Origin: TMED26 sp002694075
GTDB taxonomy: Bacteria > Pseudomonadota > Alphaproteobacteria > Thalassobaculales > Thalassobaculaceae
DNA: 29,171 nt
Assembly (NCBI GenBank): GCA_036160575.1
Contig: JAYYDT010000082.1
Coordinates: 1-29,171 of the forward strand
Reading direction: 5' to 3'
The notes below the pieces were generated by a model, which saw nothing but the letters and a program-made list of their open reading frames with translations, made no database searches and was not told the DNA's origin. Below, one piece after another: positions 1 to 7,362 of this stretch. Position numbers and translations under genes: made by a program. Position 1 is the first letter of the stretch. Every line of letters starts with the position of its first letter.

Positions 1-1
1 C

Positions 2-1192
2 GAGCACGCCGCCGATCTGTTCGCCTTGAAACAGCTCGGTAATATTTATACCCGCATCATGAACCCCACTTGTGATGTCTTGGAACAGCGGGTGGCCGCT
101 CTCGAAGGGGGCGCCGCCGCGCTCGCCGTCGCCTCCGGCCAAGCGGCCTCGGCCCTGGCGGTGCAGAACCTGGCGCGGGCCGGCGACAACATTGTCAGCG
201 CCACCGACCTCTATGGCGGCACCTGGAACTTGTTCGCCAATACCCTCAAGGACCAGGGGATCGAAGTGCGTTTCGTCGACCCGGCCGACCCTGCGGCTTT
301 CGCCCGGGCGAGCGACGAACGAACCCGCGCTTTCTATGCCGAAACCCTGCCCAATCCCAAGCTGCAGGTGTTTCCCATCAAAGAAGTCGCCGATATCGGT
401 CGCCCGTTGGGGATTCCATTGATCGTCGACAACACGGCGGCGCCGCTGCTGTGCCGGCCCTTCGACCATGGCGCGGCGGTGGTGGTCTACTCGACCACCA
501 AATATATCGGCGGCCACGGCACCTCGATCGGCGGGTTGATCGTCGATGGCGGTAATTTCCCGTGGGAAGAGCACGCGGCGCGGCAACCGGCCCTCAACAC
601 GCCGGACGCCTCCTATCACGGCGCGGTCTGGACCGAAGCGGTCAAACCGATTGGCCCGGTCGCCTTCGCGATCAAGGCACGCACCACCTTGTTACGCGAT
701 CTGGGCGCGGCCTTGTCGCCGTTCAACGCCTTCCAAATCATCCAGGGCTTGGAAACCTTGGCCTTGCGGATTCGCGCCCACAGCGAAAACGCCGCCCGGG
801 TAGCTGACTTTTTGGCCGATCACCCGGCGGTCACGCGGGTCATCTATCCAGGTCGACAGGAGGGGGTCGCAAAGACCCGGGCGGACACCTATTTGACCGG
901 CGGTTACGGCGGTTTGGTCGGCTTCGAACTGGCTGACGGGGCGGATGCCGGGCGACGCTTTATCGACGCCCTGAAGCTGTTCTATCACGTCGCCAATATT
1001 GGCGACGCGCGCTCGCTGGCGATCCATCCGGCGACCACCACCCACAGCCAATTGGCGCCTGAAGAGCAAGCGCTCAGCGGGGTATCGCCAGGTTATGTGC
1101 GCCTGTCCATCGGCATCGAGCATATCGACGATATTCTCGGCGATCTGGACCAGGCGTTGACCGTCGGCGGCCAACGGGTGGCCGCCGAATAA
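2..1192 (+). CDS. metY: O-acetylhomoserine sulfhydrylase (aminocarboxypropyltransferase), 5' end cut by window
   Basis: This PLP enzyme of the Cys/Met metabolism family makes homocysteine (or a related thioether) from O-acetylhomoserine and sulfide in the cytoplasm. The frame is open to the left edge. It reads EHAADLFALKQLGNIYTRIMNPT-like residues (the family N-terminal block), so the true start lies about 25–30 codons upstream, outside the window. The TTG at 26 is an internal leucine, not the start. The PLP lysine is in the YSTTKYIGGHG motif, codon 500–502. The active-site block with VDNTAAPLL lies about 60 nt before it. The C-terminal block around 970–1110 (LFYHVANIGDARSLAIHPATTTH) is typical of this family rather than of cystathionine gamma-synthase. 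About 397 of an expected ~425 residues are present. It converges on the amidase gene with a 36 nt gap. A cysteine-synthase side activity is possible. Confidence 0.93.
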   Translation, partial: EHAADLFALKQLGNIYTRIMNPTCDVLEQRVAALEGGAAALAVASGQAASALAVQNLARAGDNIVSATDLYGGTWNLFANTLKDQGIEVRFVDPADPAAFARASDERTRAFYAETLPNPKLQVFPIKEVADIGRPLGIPLIVDNTAAPLLCRPFDHGAAVVVYSTTKYIGGHGTSIGGLIVDGGNFPWEEHAARQPALNTPDASYHGAVWTEAVKPIGPVAFAIKARTTLLRDLGAALSPFNAFQIIQGLETLALRIRAHSENAARVADFLADHPAVTRVIYPGRQEGVAKTRADTYLTGGYGGLVGFELADGADAGRRFIDALKLFYHVANIGDARSLAIHPATTTHSQLAPEEQALSGVSPGYVRLSIGIEHIDDILGDLDQALTVGGQRVAAE

Positions 1193-1228
1193 CCACGGGC
1201 GGCGGCCGGCGCTATAACGCGTTGGTCG

Positions 1229-2086
1229 CTACTCGCCGGCGGCCACCGGCGCCGCCTCGGCCGCACGCGGGGCGGCGAAGACGCGATCATGGCTGAGCGA
1301 GGGAACTTTGCCGCGCGCCTTGGCGACATCGGCGAGGTCGATTTCGGCGGTGATCACGCCGGGCGCCTCGCCGGCATCGGCCAAAACCTCGCCCCAGGGC
1401 GCGACGATCACGGAATGGCCATAGGTCTGCCGGCCCTCGGCGTGGGTGCCGGTCTGGGCCGCCGAAATGATGAAGGCGCCATTCTCGATCGCCCGCGCCC
1501 GTTGCAGGACATGCCAATGGGCTTGGCCGGTGACCTGGGTGAAGGCCGCCGGCGCGGTGATCATGCCGGCGCCGGCTTGGGCCAAGGTGCGGTAGAGCGC
1601 CGGGAAGCGAATGTCATAGCAGATGGTCATGCCCAGCGGCCCCCATGGGGTGGCCGCCAGCACCGCCTCGGTGCCGGGTTCATAGGTGTGCGATTCCCGA
1701 TAGGTGGCGCCATCGCCGACCTGCACGTCGAACATGTGGATCTTGGAATAGCGCGCGACAATAGCGCCGTCCGGTCCGACCAAAAAGCTGCGGTTGGAGA
1801 GTTTATCGCCGTCGAGTTTGATGGAAATCGAGCCGATCAACAGCCAGCACGACAGCTCGTCGGCCAAGGCGCGGAAGGCGGCTAGGACCGTATGGCTGTC
1901 CTCTGGTTCGGCCTTTTCCAAAGCCAGCGAGCGCTTGGGCTCAAACATACCGACGATTTCAGGGGTGGTGATGAAATCGGCGCCGCGTGCCGACGCCTCG
2001 CGGATCATCGGTGAAATCTCGGCCACGTTATCGGCCGGATCGCGTTTGGAATTGGTTTGCACACAGGCAACGGTGAGTTTGCTCAC
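1229..2086 (-). CDS. Carbon–nitrogen hydrolase (nitrilase superfamily; deaminated glutathione amidase / omega-amidase type)
   Basis: A 285-residue single-domain nitrilase-fold amidase. The Glu–Lys–Cys triad is visible: E43 in TTPEIVG, K115 in YSKIHMFD and C156 in TICYDIRFP. The pattern YSKIHMFDV and the length match the Nit1/Nit2 group, which hydrolyses deaminated glutathione or alpha-keto amides. The frame stays open upstream to 2233, but I chose the GTG at 2086. It has a GAAGGAGAA site (2092–2100) 5 nt upstream, and the protein then begins VSKLTVACVQTN, the family's first beta strand. It lies 16 nt downstream of grxC. The pairing of glutaredoxin with this amidase fits glutathione repair and is a common alphaproteobacterial arrangement. 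The exact substrate is inferred. Confidence 0.92.
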   Translation of the reverse strand: MSKLTVACVQTNSKRDPADNVAEISPMIREASARGADFITTPEIVGMFEPKRSLALEKAEPEDSHTVLAAFRALADELSCWLLIGSISIKLDGDKLSNRSFLVGPDGAIVARYSKIHMFDVQVGDGATYRESHTYEPGTEAVLAATPWGPLGMTICYDIRFPALYRTLAQAGAGMITAPAAFTQVTGQAHWHVLQRARAIENGAFIISAAQTGTHAEGRQTYGHSVIVAPWGEVLADAGEAPGVITAEIDLADVAKARGKVPSLSHDRVFAAPRAAEAAPVAAGE

Positions 2087-2102
2087 GGCCGTTCTCCTTC
2101 GC

Positions 2103-2372
2103 TCAGCCAGGGGCGGCGGCGGCGAGCAGGGGATCCAGGCCCCCCTCGGCCTCCAGCGCGGCAAGGTCGTCCGAGCCGCCGATATGCGCGCCGTTGATGA
2201 AAATCTGCGGCACCGTTCGCCGGCCCGCCGCACGGTCCAGCATTTCCGTGCGTTTGGCTGGTTGCTCGTCTAGGTCGTATTCGACGAACTCGACGCCCTT
2301 TTCGGTCAGCAACCGTTTGGCCCGATAACAGAAACCGCAAAACATAGTGGTGTAGATTTCGACCGTGGCCAT
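2103..2372 (-). CDS. grxC: Glutaredoxin 3
   Basis: A small (89 aa) class I glutaredoxin that reduces disulfides or glutathionylated proteins using glutathione. The redox motif is CGFC (C12, C15), at the start of helix 1 after the strand VEIYTT. The TVPQIFINGAHIGG segment carries the cis-proline and the glutathione-binding GG. CGFC differs from the more usual CPYC, which may alter its redox potential; that last point is inference. The start is the ATG at 2372, with GGGGAAAC just upstream. An upstream in-frame start at 2432 would add 20 residues that do not belong to the fold. It is transcribed after comF (93 nt gap) and before the amidase (16 nt). Confidence 0.95.
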   Translation of the reverse strand: MATVEIYTTMFCGFCYRAKRLLTEKGVEFVEYDLDEQPAKRTEMLDRAAGRRTVPQIFINGAHIGGSDDLAALEAEGGLDPLLAAAAPG

Positions 2373-2465
2373 CTCGTTTCCCCATTTGATACGGCGGGCG
2401 ACCGCGCCCACCGAGAAAGGCAAAATACGCACCGCGTCGGGTTCCGTCCAGTCACCCGTCCGCGC

Positions 2466-3209
2466 TCAAGCGGGCGGCGCCACCCGCGCCAGGGTCAAGG
2501 CATCGACGGTGCCGGCGCCGGCGGCCAATAAGGCGCGGGCCGAGGCCGCCAAGGTCGCGCCCGAGGTATGCACGTCGTCGACCAACAACACGTGCCGGCC
2601 GGCCAGCCGTGGGCGGCCCGCCGGCGGTACGGCGAAGGCGCCGCGCAGATTGCGCCGCCGGGCGGCCGCGCTCAAACGCCCTTGGGGCGGCGTCGCGCGC
2701 TGGCGCACCAGGATATCGGTGGCGACCTGGGCTCGTGTCACCCCCGGTAGGGCGAAGGCGAGGGCGGCGGCCTGGTTGAAGCGGCGCGCGAACAGCCGCC
2801 GACGGTGCAGGGGCACCGGAATGATCACCTCCGCGTCGGCCAGCAAAGGCGCGCCGGCGCGCGCCATCCACGCCGCCAGCGGCCCGGTCATATGCATCTG
2901 GTCGGCGTATTTCAGCCCCAGGATCATCGACTTGGCGAGATCGCCATAGACCAGCGCCGCCCGCGCCCGGCGAAACGGCGGCGGTGTCGCCAGGCACGGG
3001 GCGCACACCCGCTGACCGGGATCGTCAAAGGCGAAGGGCCGGCCGCAGCGGTCGCATTGCGGGGCGGTGATGAAATCGACCTGCCGCCAACAAGAGATAC
3101 ACAGCCCGGCGCTTTCGCCAACCACCGCGCCACAGGCCAAGCAGCGCGGCGGCAAGATAAAATCGCGGGCACGCGCCAATCCCAACCGGATATGGACCAA
3201 AGGACGCAT
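2466..3209 (-). CDS. comF: ComF family protein (phosphoribosyltransferase fold, double zinc ribbon)
   Basis: A 247-residue protein. Its N-terminal part has four CxxC pairs (CLAC, CISC, CDRC, CAPC), consistent with two zinc ribbons. A type I PRTase domain follows, with the PRPP-loop segment HVLLVDDVHTSGAT near residue 205 and the RRFNQA segment typical of ComF. In naturally competent bacteria ComF helps single-stranded DNA handling after uptake; in alphaproteobacteria its role is poorly defined. The start chosen is the ATG at 3209, since residues from MRPLVHIRLGLARARDFILPPRC match the family N terminus; the frame is open upstream to 3449. It diverges from the methyltransferase gene with only 45 nt between starts, so their promoters must overlap or sit inside coding DNA. 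Confidence 0.9.
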   Translation of the reverse strand: MRPLVHIRLGLARARDFILPPRCLACGAVVGESAGLCISCWRQVDFITAPQCDRCGRPFAFDDPGQRVCAPCLATPPPFRRARAALVYGDLAKSMILGLKYADQMHMTGPLAAWMARAGAPLLADAEVIIPVPLHRRRLFARRFNQAAALAFALPGVTRAQVATDILVRQRATPPQGRLSAAARRRNLRGAFAVPPAGRPRLAGRHVLLVDDVHTSGATLAASARALLAAGAGTVDALTLARVAPPA

Positions 3210-3254
3210 GCCACCGCCATGGACAGGCGAAGGCGTTTTTTGCATAACCCGGCG

Positions 3255-4121
3255 ATGACCGCCTTGCCGCAGATTTTCGACCGCCGCCTGTTGCGCCACC
3301 GCCTGGCGCGCGCCGCCGATGGCTGGGCGGGCCATGATTTTTTGCGCCGCGAGATGGTCGAGCGCTTGGCCGACCGCTTGCTCGACCTGGATCGCCGCTT
3401 TGCGCGCGCGGTTGAGATCGACGCCCGCGATGGCTTGTTGGCGGCCCATCCCGCGGTCGCCGCGCGGGTCGCTCGTTTGGATAGTTTGGCGTTGACCGCC
3501 AAGCTGGCCGACGGTCGGCGGCCGGCGGCGGTCGCCGATGGCGAGGCGCTACCGCTCGCCGAAGGCGCGTTGGACGCGCTGTTCAGCGTTGGCGGCTTGC
3601 ATGCGATGAATGATTTGCCGGGCTGTTTGGTGCAAATCCGCCGCGCTTTGGTGAGTGACGGTCTGTTTCTGGGGGTCATTTTGGGCGGCGAGAGTTTAAG
3701 CGAACTGCGCGCCGCCATCACCGCCGCCGAGAGCGAGGTCGAGGGCGGTGTCAGTCCACGCGTCGCCCCCAGCGTCGACGTGCGCGACCTGGGCGGGTTG
3801 CTGCAGCGCGCCGGCTTCGCCCTGCCGGTGGTCGACGCCGACCGATTGACGGTGACCTATGACGATGTTTTCGCCCTGATGCGCGATCTGCGCGGCATGG
3901 CCGAGGGTAACCTGCTTCACGGGCGGCGGCGCGACTTTAGCCGCCGGGCCACCTTCCTGCGCATGGCCGAAATCTACCATGCCCGCCACGCCACCGCTGA
4001 CGGGCGGGTCGCGGCCACTTTCGAGCTATTGTTCATGACCGCCTGGGCGCCTGGCGCCGGCCAGCAACGCCCGCTCCGCCCGGGCAGCGGCGACCGGGCG
4101 CTGGGGGACGCGCTCAGATAA
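3255..4121 (+). CDS. SAM-dependent methyltransferase-fold protein, NDUFAF5-like
   Basis: A 288-residue class I methyltransferase-fold protein. The C-terminal part has LMRDLRGMAEGN, then a region with DGRVAATFELLFMTAWAP, and ends with QQRPLRPGS. These blocks match NDUFAF5, the mitochondrial complex I assembly factor, which hydroxylates an arginine of NDUFS7. The bacterial homologue is therefore plausibly a complex I (Nuo) maturation factor. The glycine-rich SAM motif I is degraded: it reads AVEIDARDGLL where a D-x-G-x-G-x-G pattern is expected. DALFSVGGLHAMNDLPG is the motif IV region. The start is the ATG at 3255 (MTALPQIFDRR). An in-frame ATG at 3219 would add 12 basic residues and reach further into the gap to comF. 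A BioC-like role is a less likely alternative. Confidence 0.85.
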   Translation: MTALPQIFDRRLLRHRLARAADGWAGHDFLRREMVERLADRLLDLDRRFARAVEIDARDGLLAAHPAVAARVARLDSLALTAKLADGRRPAAVADGEALPLAEGALDALFSVGGLHAMNDLPGCLVQIRRALVSDGLFLGVILGGESLSELRAAITAAESEVEGGVSPRVAPSVDVRDLGGLLQRAGFALPVVDADRLTVTYDDVFALMRDLRGMAEGNLLHGRRRDFSRRATFLRMAEIYHARHATADGRVAATFELLFMTAWAPGAGQQRPLRPGSGDRALGDALR

Positions 4122-4197
4122 TGTGGGCGACCCGATACCGGGATGACGTGCGGTCGACGGGGTGACATGCCCGCTATTGGCGCGTAAACTTGGTGCC

Positions 4198-5187
4198 ATG
4201 GATACGACTGCGACGGGCCAGGAATTTCGCGAGGATCGCCGCCGGCAGGCCGCGCCTTTGCCGGGGTCGACGGTGCGCGCGCTATCGGCCATTAACCCGT
4301 GGCGCGCCGCCTGGTCGATTGCCGAAACCGTCGGGGTGATTCTGGTCGCCATCGCCTTCGCCGTGACCTATTGGCAGATTTGGGTGATCGTACCGGTGGT
4401 GGTCCTGATCGCCAGCCGCCAACAGGCGCTGTTCGTGCTGGTCCATGACGCCGCTCATTACCGCATGTTCAAGGCGCGCTGGCTGAATGATCTGGCGGGC
4501 CGGTTGCTGGCCATGCCGGTCGGTATCTCGATGTGCACCTATCGGGTGGTGCACCGTTTGCACCACAATCATTTATTCGAACGGCGCGACCCCGATATGG
4601 CGCTGATCGCCGGTTACCCGCGCGGCAAACGCTATTTGTTCGGCAAGCTGGTCAAAGATATGGCCGGGCTGACGGCGTGGAAGACGTACAAATATTTTTT
4701 TGGCGCGCCGGTCATCAACGATGACGCGGCGGCCGCCAACCGGCCCCTGGACGATACCGCGCCGGCGCTGCGCCGGGCCGCCCGTCATGACCGTTGGTGG
4801 GTGGTCGCCTGGCATTTGGCGGCGTTGGCGGCGGCCATCGCCAGCGGCTATTGGGTGGAGTATTTGGTGCTGTGGGTGCTGCCGCTGGTCACCGTGCTGC
4901 AGGCGATTTTGCGCTTGCGCGCGATCCTCGAACATGGCGCGGTCACCGACACCGGCTCGCCCCTGACCGCGGCGCGCACCAATCTGGGGCCGGCTTGGCT
5001 GATGTGGTTTTTGTTCCCGCATCACGTCAACTACCACATCGAACATCATCTGTTGCCGTCGATCCCGCACTACAATCTGCCGCGTTGCCACGCTGAATTA
5101 GCCGCCGCCGGCGCCCTCGACAGGGCTGAAGTGCGGCGCGTCGGCAGCAGTCTGGCGCGGGTCTTGGCGGATCCGGCGCCGGCCTGA
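4198..5187 (+). CDS. Fatty acid desaturase family membrane protein
   Basis: A 329-residue integral membrane di-iron enzyme of the fatty acid desaturase superfamily. The three histidine boxes are clear: HDAAHYR, HRLHHNH and HHVNYHIEHH. Hydrophobic segments lie near residues 40–75 (two passes) and around 205–240. The fold inserts a double bond or hydroxyl into an acyl chain or similar lipid; the actual substrate cannot be read from sequence. The ATG at 4198 is preferred (MDTTATGQEF). A GTG at 4162 would add 12 residues. No strong Shine–Dalgarno site is visible for either. The stop overlaps the start of the next gene by one base (TGATG), suggesting translational coupling. Confidence 0.88.
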   Translation: MDTTATGQEFREDRRRQAAPLPGSTVRALSAINPWRAAWSIAETVGVILVAIAFAVTYWQIWVIVPVVVLIASRQQALFVLVHDAAHYRMFKARWLNDLAGRLLAMPVGISMCTYRVVHRLHHNHLFERRDPDMALIAGYPRGKRYLFGKLVKDMAGLTAWKTYKYFFGAPVINDDAAAANRPLDDTAPALRRAARHDRWWVVAWHLAALAAAIASGYWVEYLVLWVLPLVTVLQAILRLRAILEHGAVTDTGSPLTAARTNLGPAWLMWFLFPHHVNYHIEHHLLPSIPHYNLPRCHAELAAAGALDRAEVRRVGSSLARVLADPAPA

Positions 5188-5951
5188 TGGCGGTGATGTC
5201 GGAAAGCTTTCTGTTCCAGGCCCATGGGGTGTTTGGGATCGTCGCGGTGGTGTGCGCGGCGGCGGCGGCGCTCTTGCCCAAGGGTGGGCTTTGGCATCGC
5301 CGGGCCGGCCAGGCTTTTTTGGTCGCGTTGACGATTTTTTTCGTCGCCGGCGCCTCGGTCGCCGTCGGCCGCGCCAATATCTTCATGCTGACGGTTGGTG
5401 TGCTGGCCTATTACCTGGCGCTGTCGGGGGTTCGCGCCCATACGCGGGCGCGGACCGCGCGGGGTGCCTATGCGGCGTGGACACGGATCGGCCCAATCGA
5501 CCGCGGCAGCGCCCAGGTGATGGTGCTGGTTGGCGCGGCGGCGGCGGCTTGGGGCGTATTCGCCTGGCCGCGGGAGCCGGCCGCCCCGGCGCTGGTGGTT
5601 TTGGGGCTGGGCGGGGCCGTTTTGGCGCTTGGCGATTTGCGCCGTTTGCGGCGGCCGGGCGGTGCTCGGTCCGACCGGATCCGTGGCCATGGACGGCGCA
5701 TGGTGGCGGCGGTCGCGGTGATGGCGGTGGGCTTCGGCACGGTGGTCATTCCCCATGGATCCTTCAGCCTCCGCGCGGCGGGCTTGGCGGCGGTCGCCGC
5801 AGCGTGCATATTTCTCGCTGATCGTTACGCCCGGCGCTGGGCGGCGCGCCATCGCGCCGAACAACAACAAAAACAACAACACGAGGGAGATGACGGTGGA
5901 CCACCAACAACGCGCGGGTTTGCGCCGACGACGGGCGGCGCGCATCGCTGA
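5187..5951 (+). CDS. DUF2306-like multi-pass membrane protein
   Basis: A 254-residue membrane protein of unknown function. The N-terminal part (HGVFGIVAVV… then GGLWHRRAGQAF) resembles DUF2306-type proteins, where an H-R-R-x-G motif follows the first helix. About six or seven hydrophobic segments can be seen, at roughly residues 12–30, 40–58, 63–80, 107–125, 130–147, 170–187 and 192–207. The soluble tail is Gln/Lys-rich (QQQKQQ) and then low complexity. The last 62 nt overlap the dioxygenase gene, whose ribosome site lies inside this frame, so the tail is probably not constrained by function. The start ATG overlaps the desaturase stop by one base; an ATG 9 nt downstream is an alternative. The family assignment is by pattern only. 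Confidence 0.7.
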   Translation: MAVMSESFLFQAHGVFGIVAVVCAAAAALLPKGGLWHRRAGQAFLVALTIFFVAGASVAVGRANIFMLTVGVLAYYLALSGVRAHTRARTARGAYAAWTRIGPIDRGSAQVMVLVGAAAAAWGVFAWPREPAAPALVVLGLGGAVLALGDLRRLRRPGGARSDRIRGHGRRMVAAVAVMAVGFGTVVIPHGSFSLRAAGLAAVAAACIFLADRYARRWAARHRAEQQQKQQHEGDDGGPPTTRGFAPTTGGAHR

Positions 5952-6510
5952 GACTTTGGCACGGGTACGGGTTTTGGACCCGGGCACGGCGGCCGCGCCA
6001 GCGCATTTGGCGGCGATCAAAACCGAAATGATTAAGTTGGCCGGCTGTGGGCTGTTCGATCTTGCCGATTTCCCGCCGACGGCCGATGGCGGCGATGTCA
6101 CCTATCTCTTGCACCATGACCCCGACGGCCGCTTTGGGCTGTATTTGATGTGCGGCCGTCACTGCGCGCCGGTGCCGCCCCATGACCATAAAACTTGGGC
6201 GGTGATTGCCGGCATCCGCGGCGTCGAAACCAACACGCTCTACCGCCGTGAAGGCGGTCTGGACGGGGACGAGGAAACCGTGTCGCCGCGCGCCGAGATC
6301 GCGGTCACGCCCGGTCGGGCCATTGCCCTCGGTCCGTGCGACGTGCATACCATTCGCTTCGATGGCGGCGCCCAGGTAACGGCCACGCTGCATCTTTATG
6401 GCCGGGCTTTGGACCGGATAACCGAACGGGTGAAATTCACCGCCGGCGGGGTGCTCGACGGCACCTATCGGACACGCGCCGAGGATTGCGTGCTGGCGCC
6501 GCAAATCTAG
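5890..6510 (+). CDS. Thiol dioxygenase, cysteine dioxygenase type I family
   Basis: A 206-residue cupin of the CDO_I family. These mononuclear non-haem iron enzymes add O2 to a thiol to give a sulfinate (cysteine to cysteine sulfinate, or 3-mercaptopropionate to 3-sulfinopropionate). The ligands are visible: H98 and H100 in PPHDHKTW and H153 in CDVHTIRF. The start is the ATG at 5890, behind a GAGGGAG site (5883–5888) that follows an A-rich CAA-repeat tract. The frame is open upstream, but the added residues belong to the neighbouring gene's region. It lies within 33 nt of a MaoC-like gene and then a TauE/SafE exporter, which suggests sulfite disposal downstream of thiol oxidation. Cysteine versus 3-mercaptopropionate cannot be decided here. 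Confidence 0.85.
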   Translation: MTVDHQQRAGLRRRRAARIAETLARVRVLDPGTAAAPAHLAAIKTEMIKLAGCGLFDLADFPPTADGGDVTYLLHHDPDGRFGLYLMCGRHCAPVPPHDHKTWAVIAGIRGVETNTLYRREGGLDGDEETVSPRAEIAVTPGRAIALGPCDVHTIRFDGGAQVTATLHLYGRALDRITERVKFTAGGVLDGTYRTRAEDCVLAPQI

Positions 6511-6543
6511 TTTCCGCGAAACTTATTTCGAAAGGGCCCTTCA

Positions 6544-7362
6544 ATGGTCGCATTGCAGCATCACGTGGCGGCGTTCAATACCGCCAAGGCTTCGGAAAAC
6601 TTGATCCATGACGACGCCACCGCGCGCCGTTTCGGGTTCACTGGCGGGTTGGTGCCGGGGGTTGAGGTTTACGCCTATATGACCCATCCGGCGGCCCGCC
6701 ATTGGGGCCGCGCTTGGCTGGAAAGCGGCTGGCTGTCGGCGCGGTTCATCAAGCCGGTCTATGACGGCGAACGCGCCGAGATCACCGCCGATGAAGCTGA
6801 GAATGGCACGCTGGCGATCACGGTGCGGGTCGGCGACCGGCTCTGCGCCACCGGCAACGCCGGCATGACCGAGGCGCCGTTGGCGCCGATCGCCGATATC
6901 GCGGCGGTGCCCCTGCCGGCCGCCGATGACCGGCCGCCGGCCTCCTTCGACAGCTTGGTGGCCGACAGCGTGCTGGGCGAGGTTAGTTTCGACGCGAGTC
7001 CCGCGGCCTTGGCCGCGTATCACCAGGCGGTTGGCGAGGATCTGTCCCTCTACGGCGATGGCGGGCCGGTCCATCCGGGACTTTTGCTGCGCCTGGCCAA
7101 TGCCGCGCTGAAGGATAATGTGCGCCTGGGACCGTGGATTCATGTTGGCAGCCAGGCGCGCCACCGCGCCCTCGCCGCGCCCGGCGCGCGGCTGACCGGG
7201 CGGGCGCGGGTGGCCCGGACCTATCGCCACAAGGGCCATGGTTTCGTCGATTTGGATGTGATCGTCGCCGACGGTGCGACGCGCGTTATGGAAGCGCGCC
7301 ATGTGGCGATTTTCGCGCCGCGCCAGGTGAGCCAGCCGGAGGCGGCGCATTCCGGCGCTTGA
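6544..7362 (+). CDS. MaoC-like hot-dog fold protein (possible acyl-CoA hydratase or dehydratase)
   Basis: A 272-residue protein that looks like two hot-dog halves. The first contains FGFTGGLVPGVEVYAYMTHP, followed by an ARFIKPVYDGE segment, typical of MaoC-type proteins. The second (about residues 135–262) contains VHPGLLLRLANAAL and GHGFVDLDVIV. The usual D-x4-H hydratase dyad is not obvious, though HDDATARRFGF near residue 22 is in the expected place for part of it. The enzyme activity is therefore uncertain. The start ATG has AAAGGG 9–10 nt upstream. It sits between the thiol dioxygenase and the TauE/SafE exporter, and its 3' end carries the exporter's Shine–Dalgarno site. A role on an acyl-CoA sulfinate is only a guess from context. 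Confidence 0.75.
   Translation: MVALQHHVAAFNTAKASENLIHDDATARRFGFTGGLVPGVEVYAYMTHPAARHWGRAWLESGWLSARFIKPVYDGERAEITADEAENGTLAITVRVGDRLCATGNAGMTEAPLAPIADIAAVPLPAADDRPPASFDSLVADSVLGEVSFDASPAALAAYHQAVGEDLSLYGDGGPVHPGLLLRLANAALKDNVRLGPWIHVGSQARHRALAAPGARLTGRARVARTYRHKGHGFVDLDVIVADGATRVMEARHVAIFAPRQVSQPEAAHSGA
7338..7342 (+). promoter_or_regulatory. Shine–Dalgarno site for the TauE/SafE gene, pointing to an ATT start
   Basis: A GGAGG inside the last codons of the MaoC-like gene, 6 nt before an ATT codon at 7349. The exporter frame is open from 7331 (after a TGA at 7328–7330), but it has no ATG, GTG or TTG until 7433. This site therefore argues for initiation at ATT. Confidence 0.55.

Noticed and set aside
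1193..1228. Possible bidirectional terminator between the convergent metY and amidase genes
   Set aside because: GC-rich with some complementarity, but no stem followed by a T-run on either strand.
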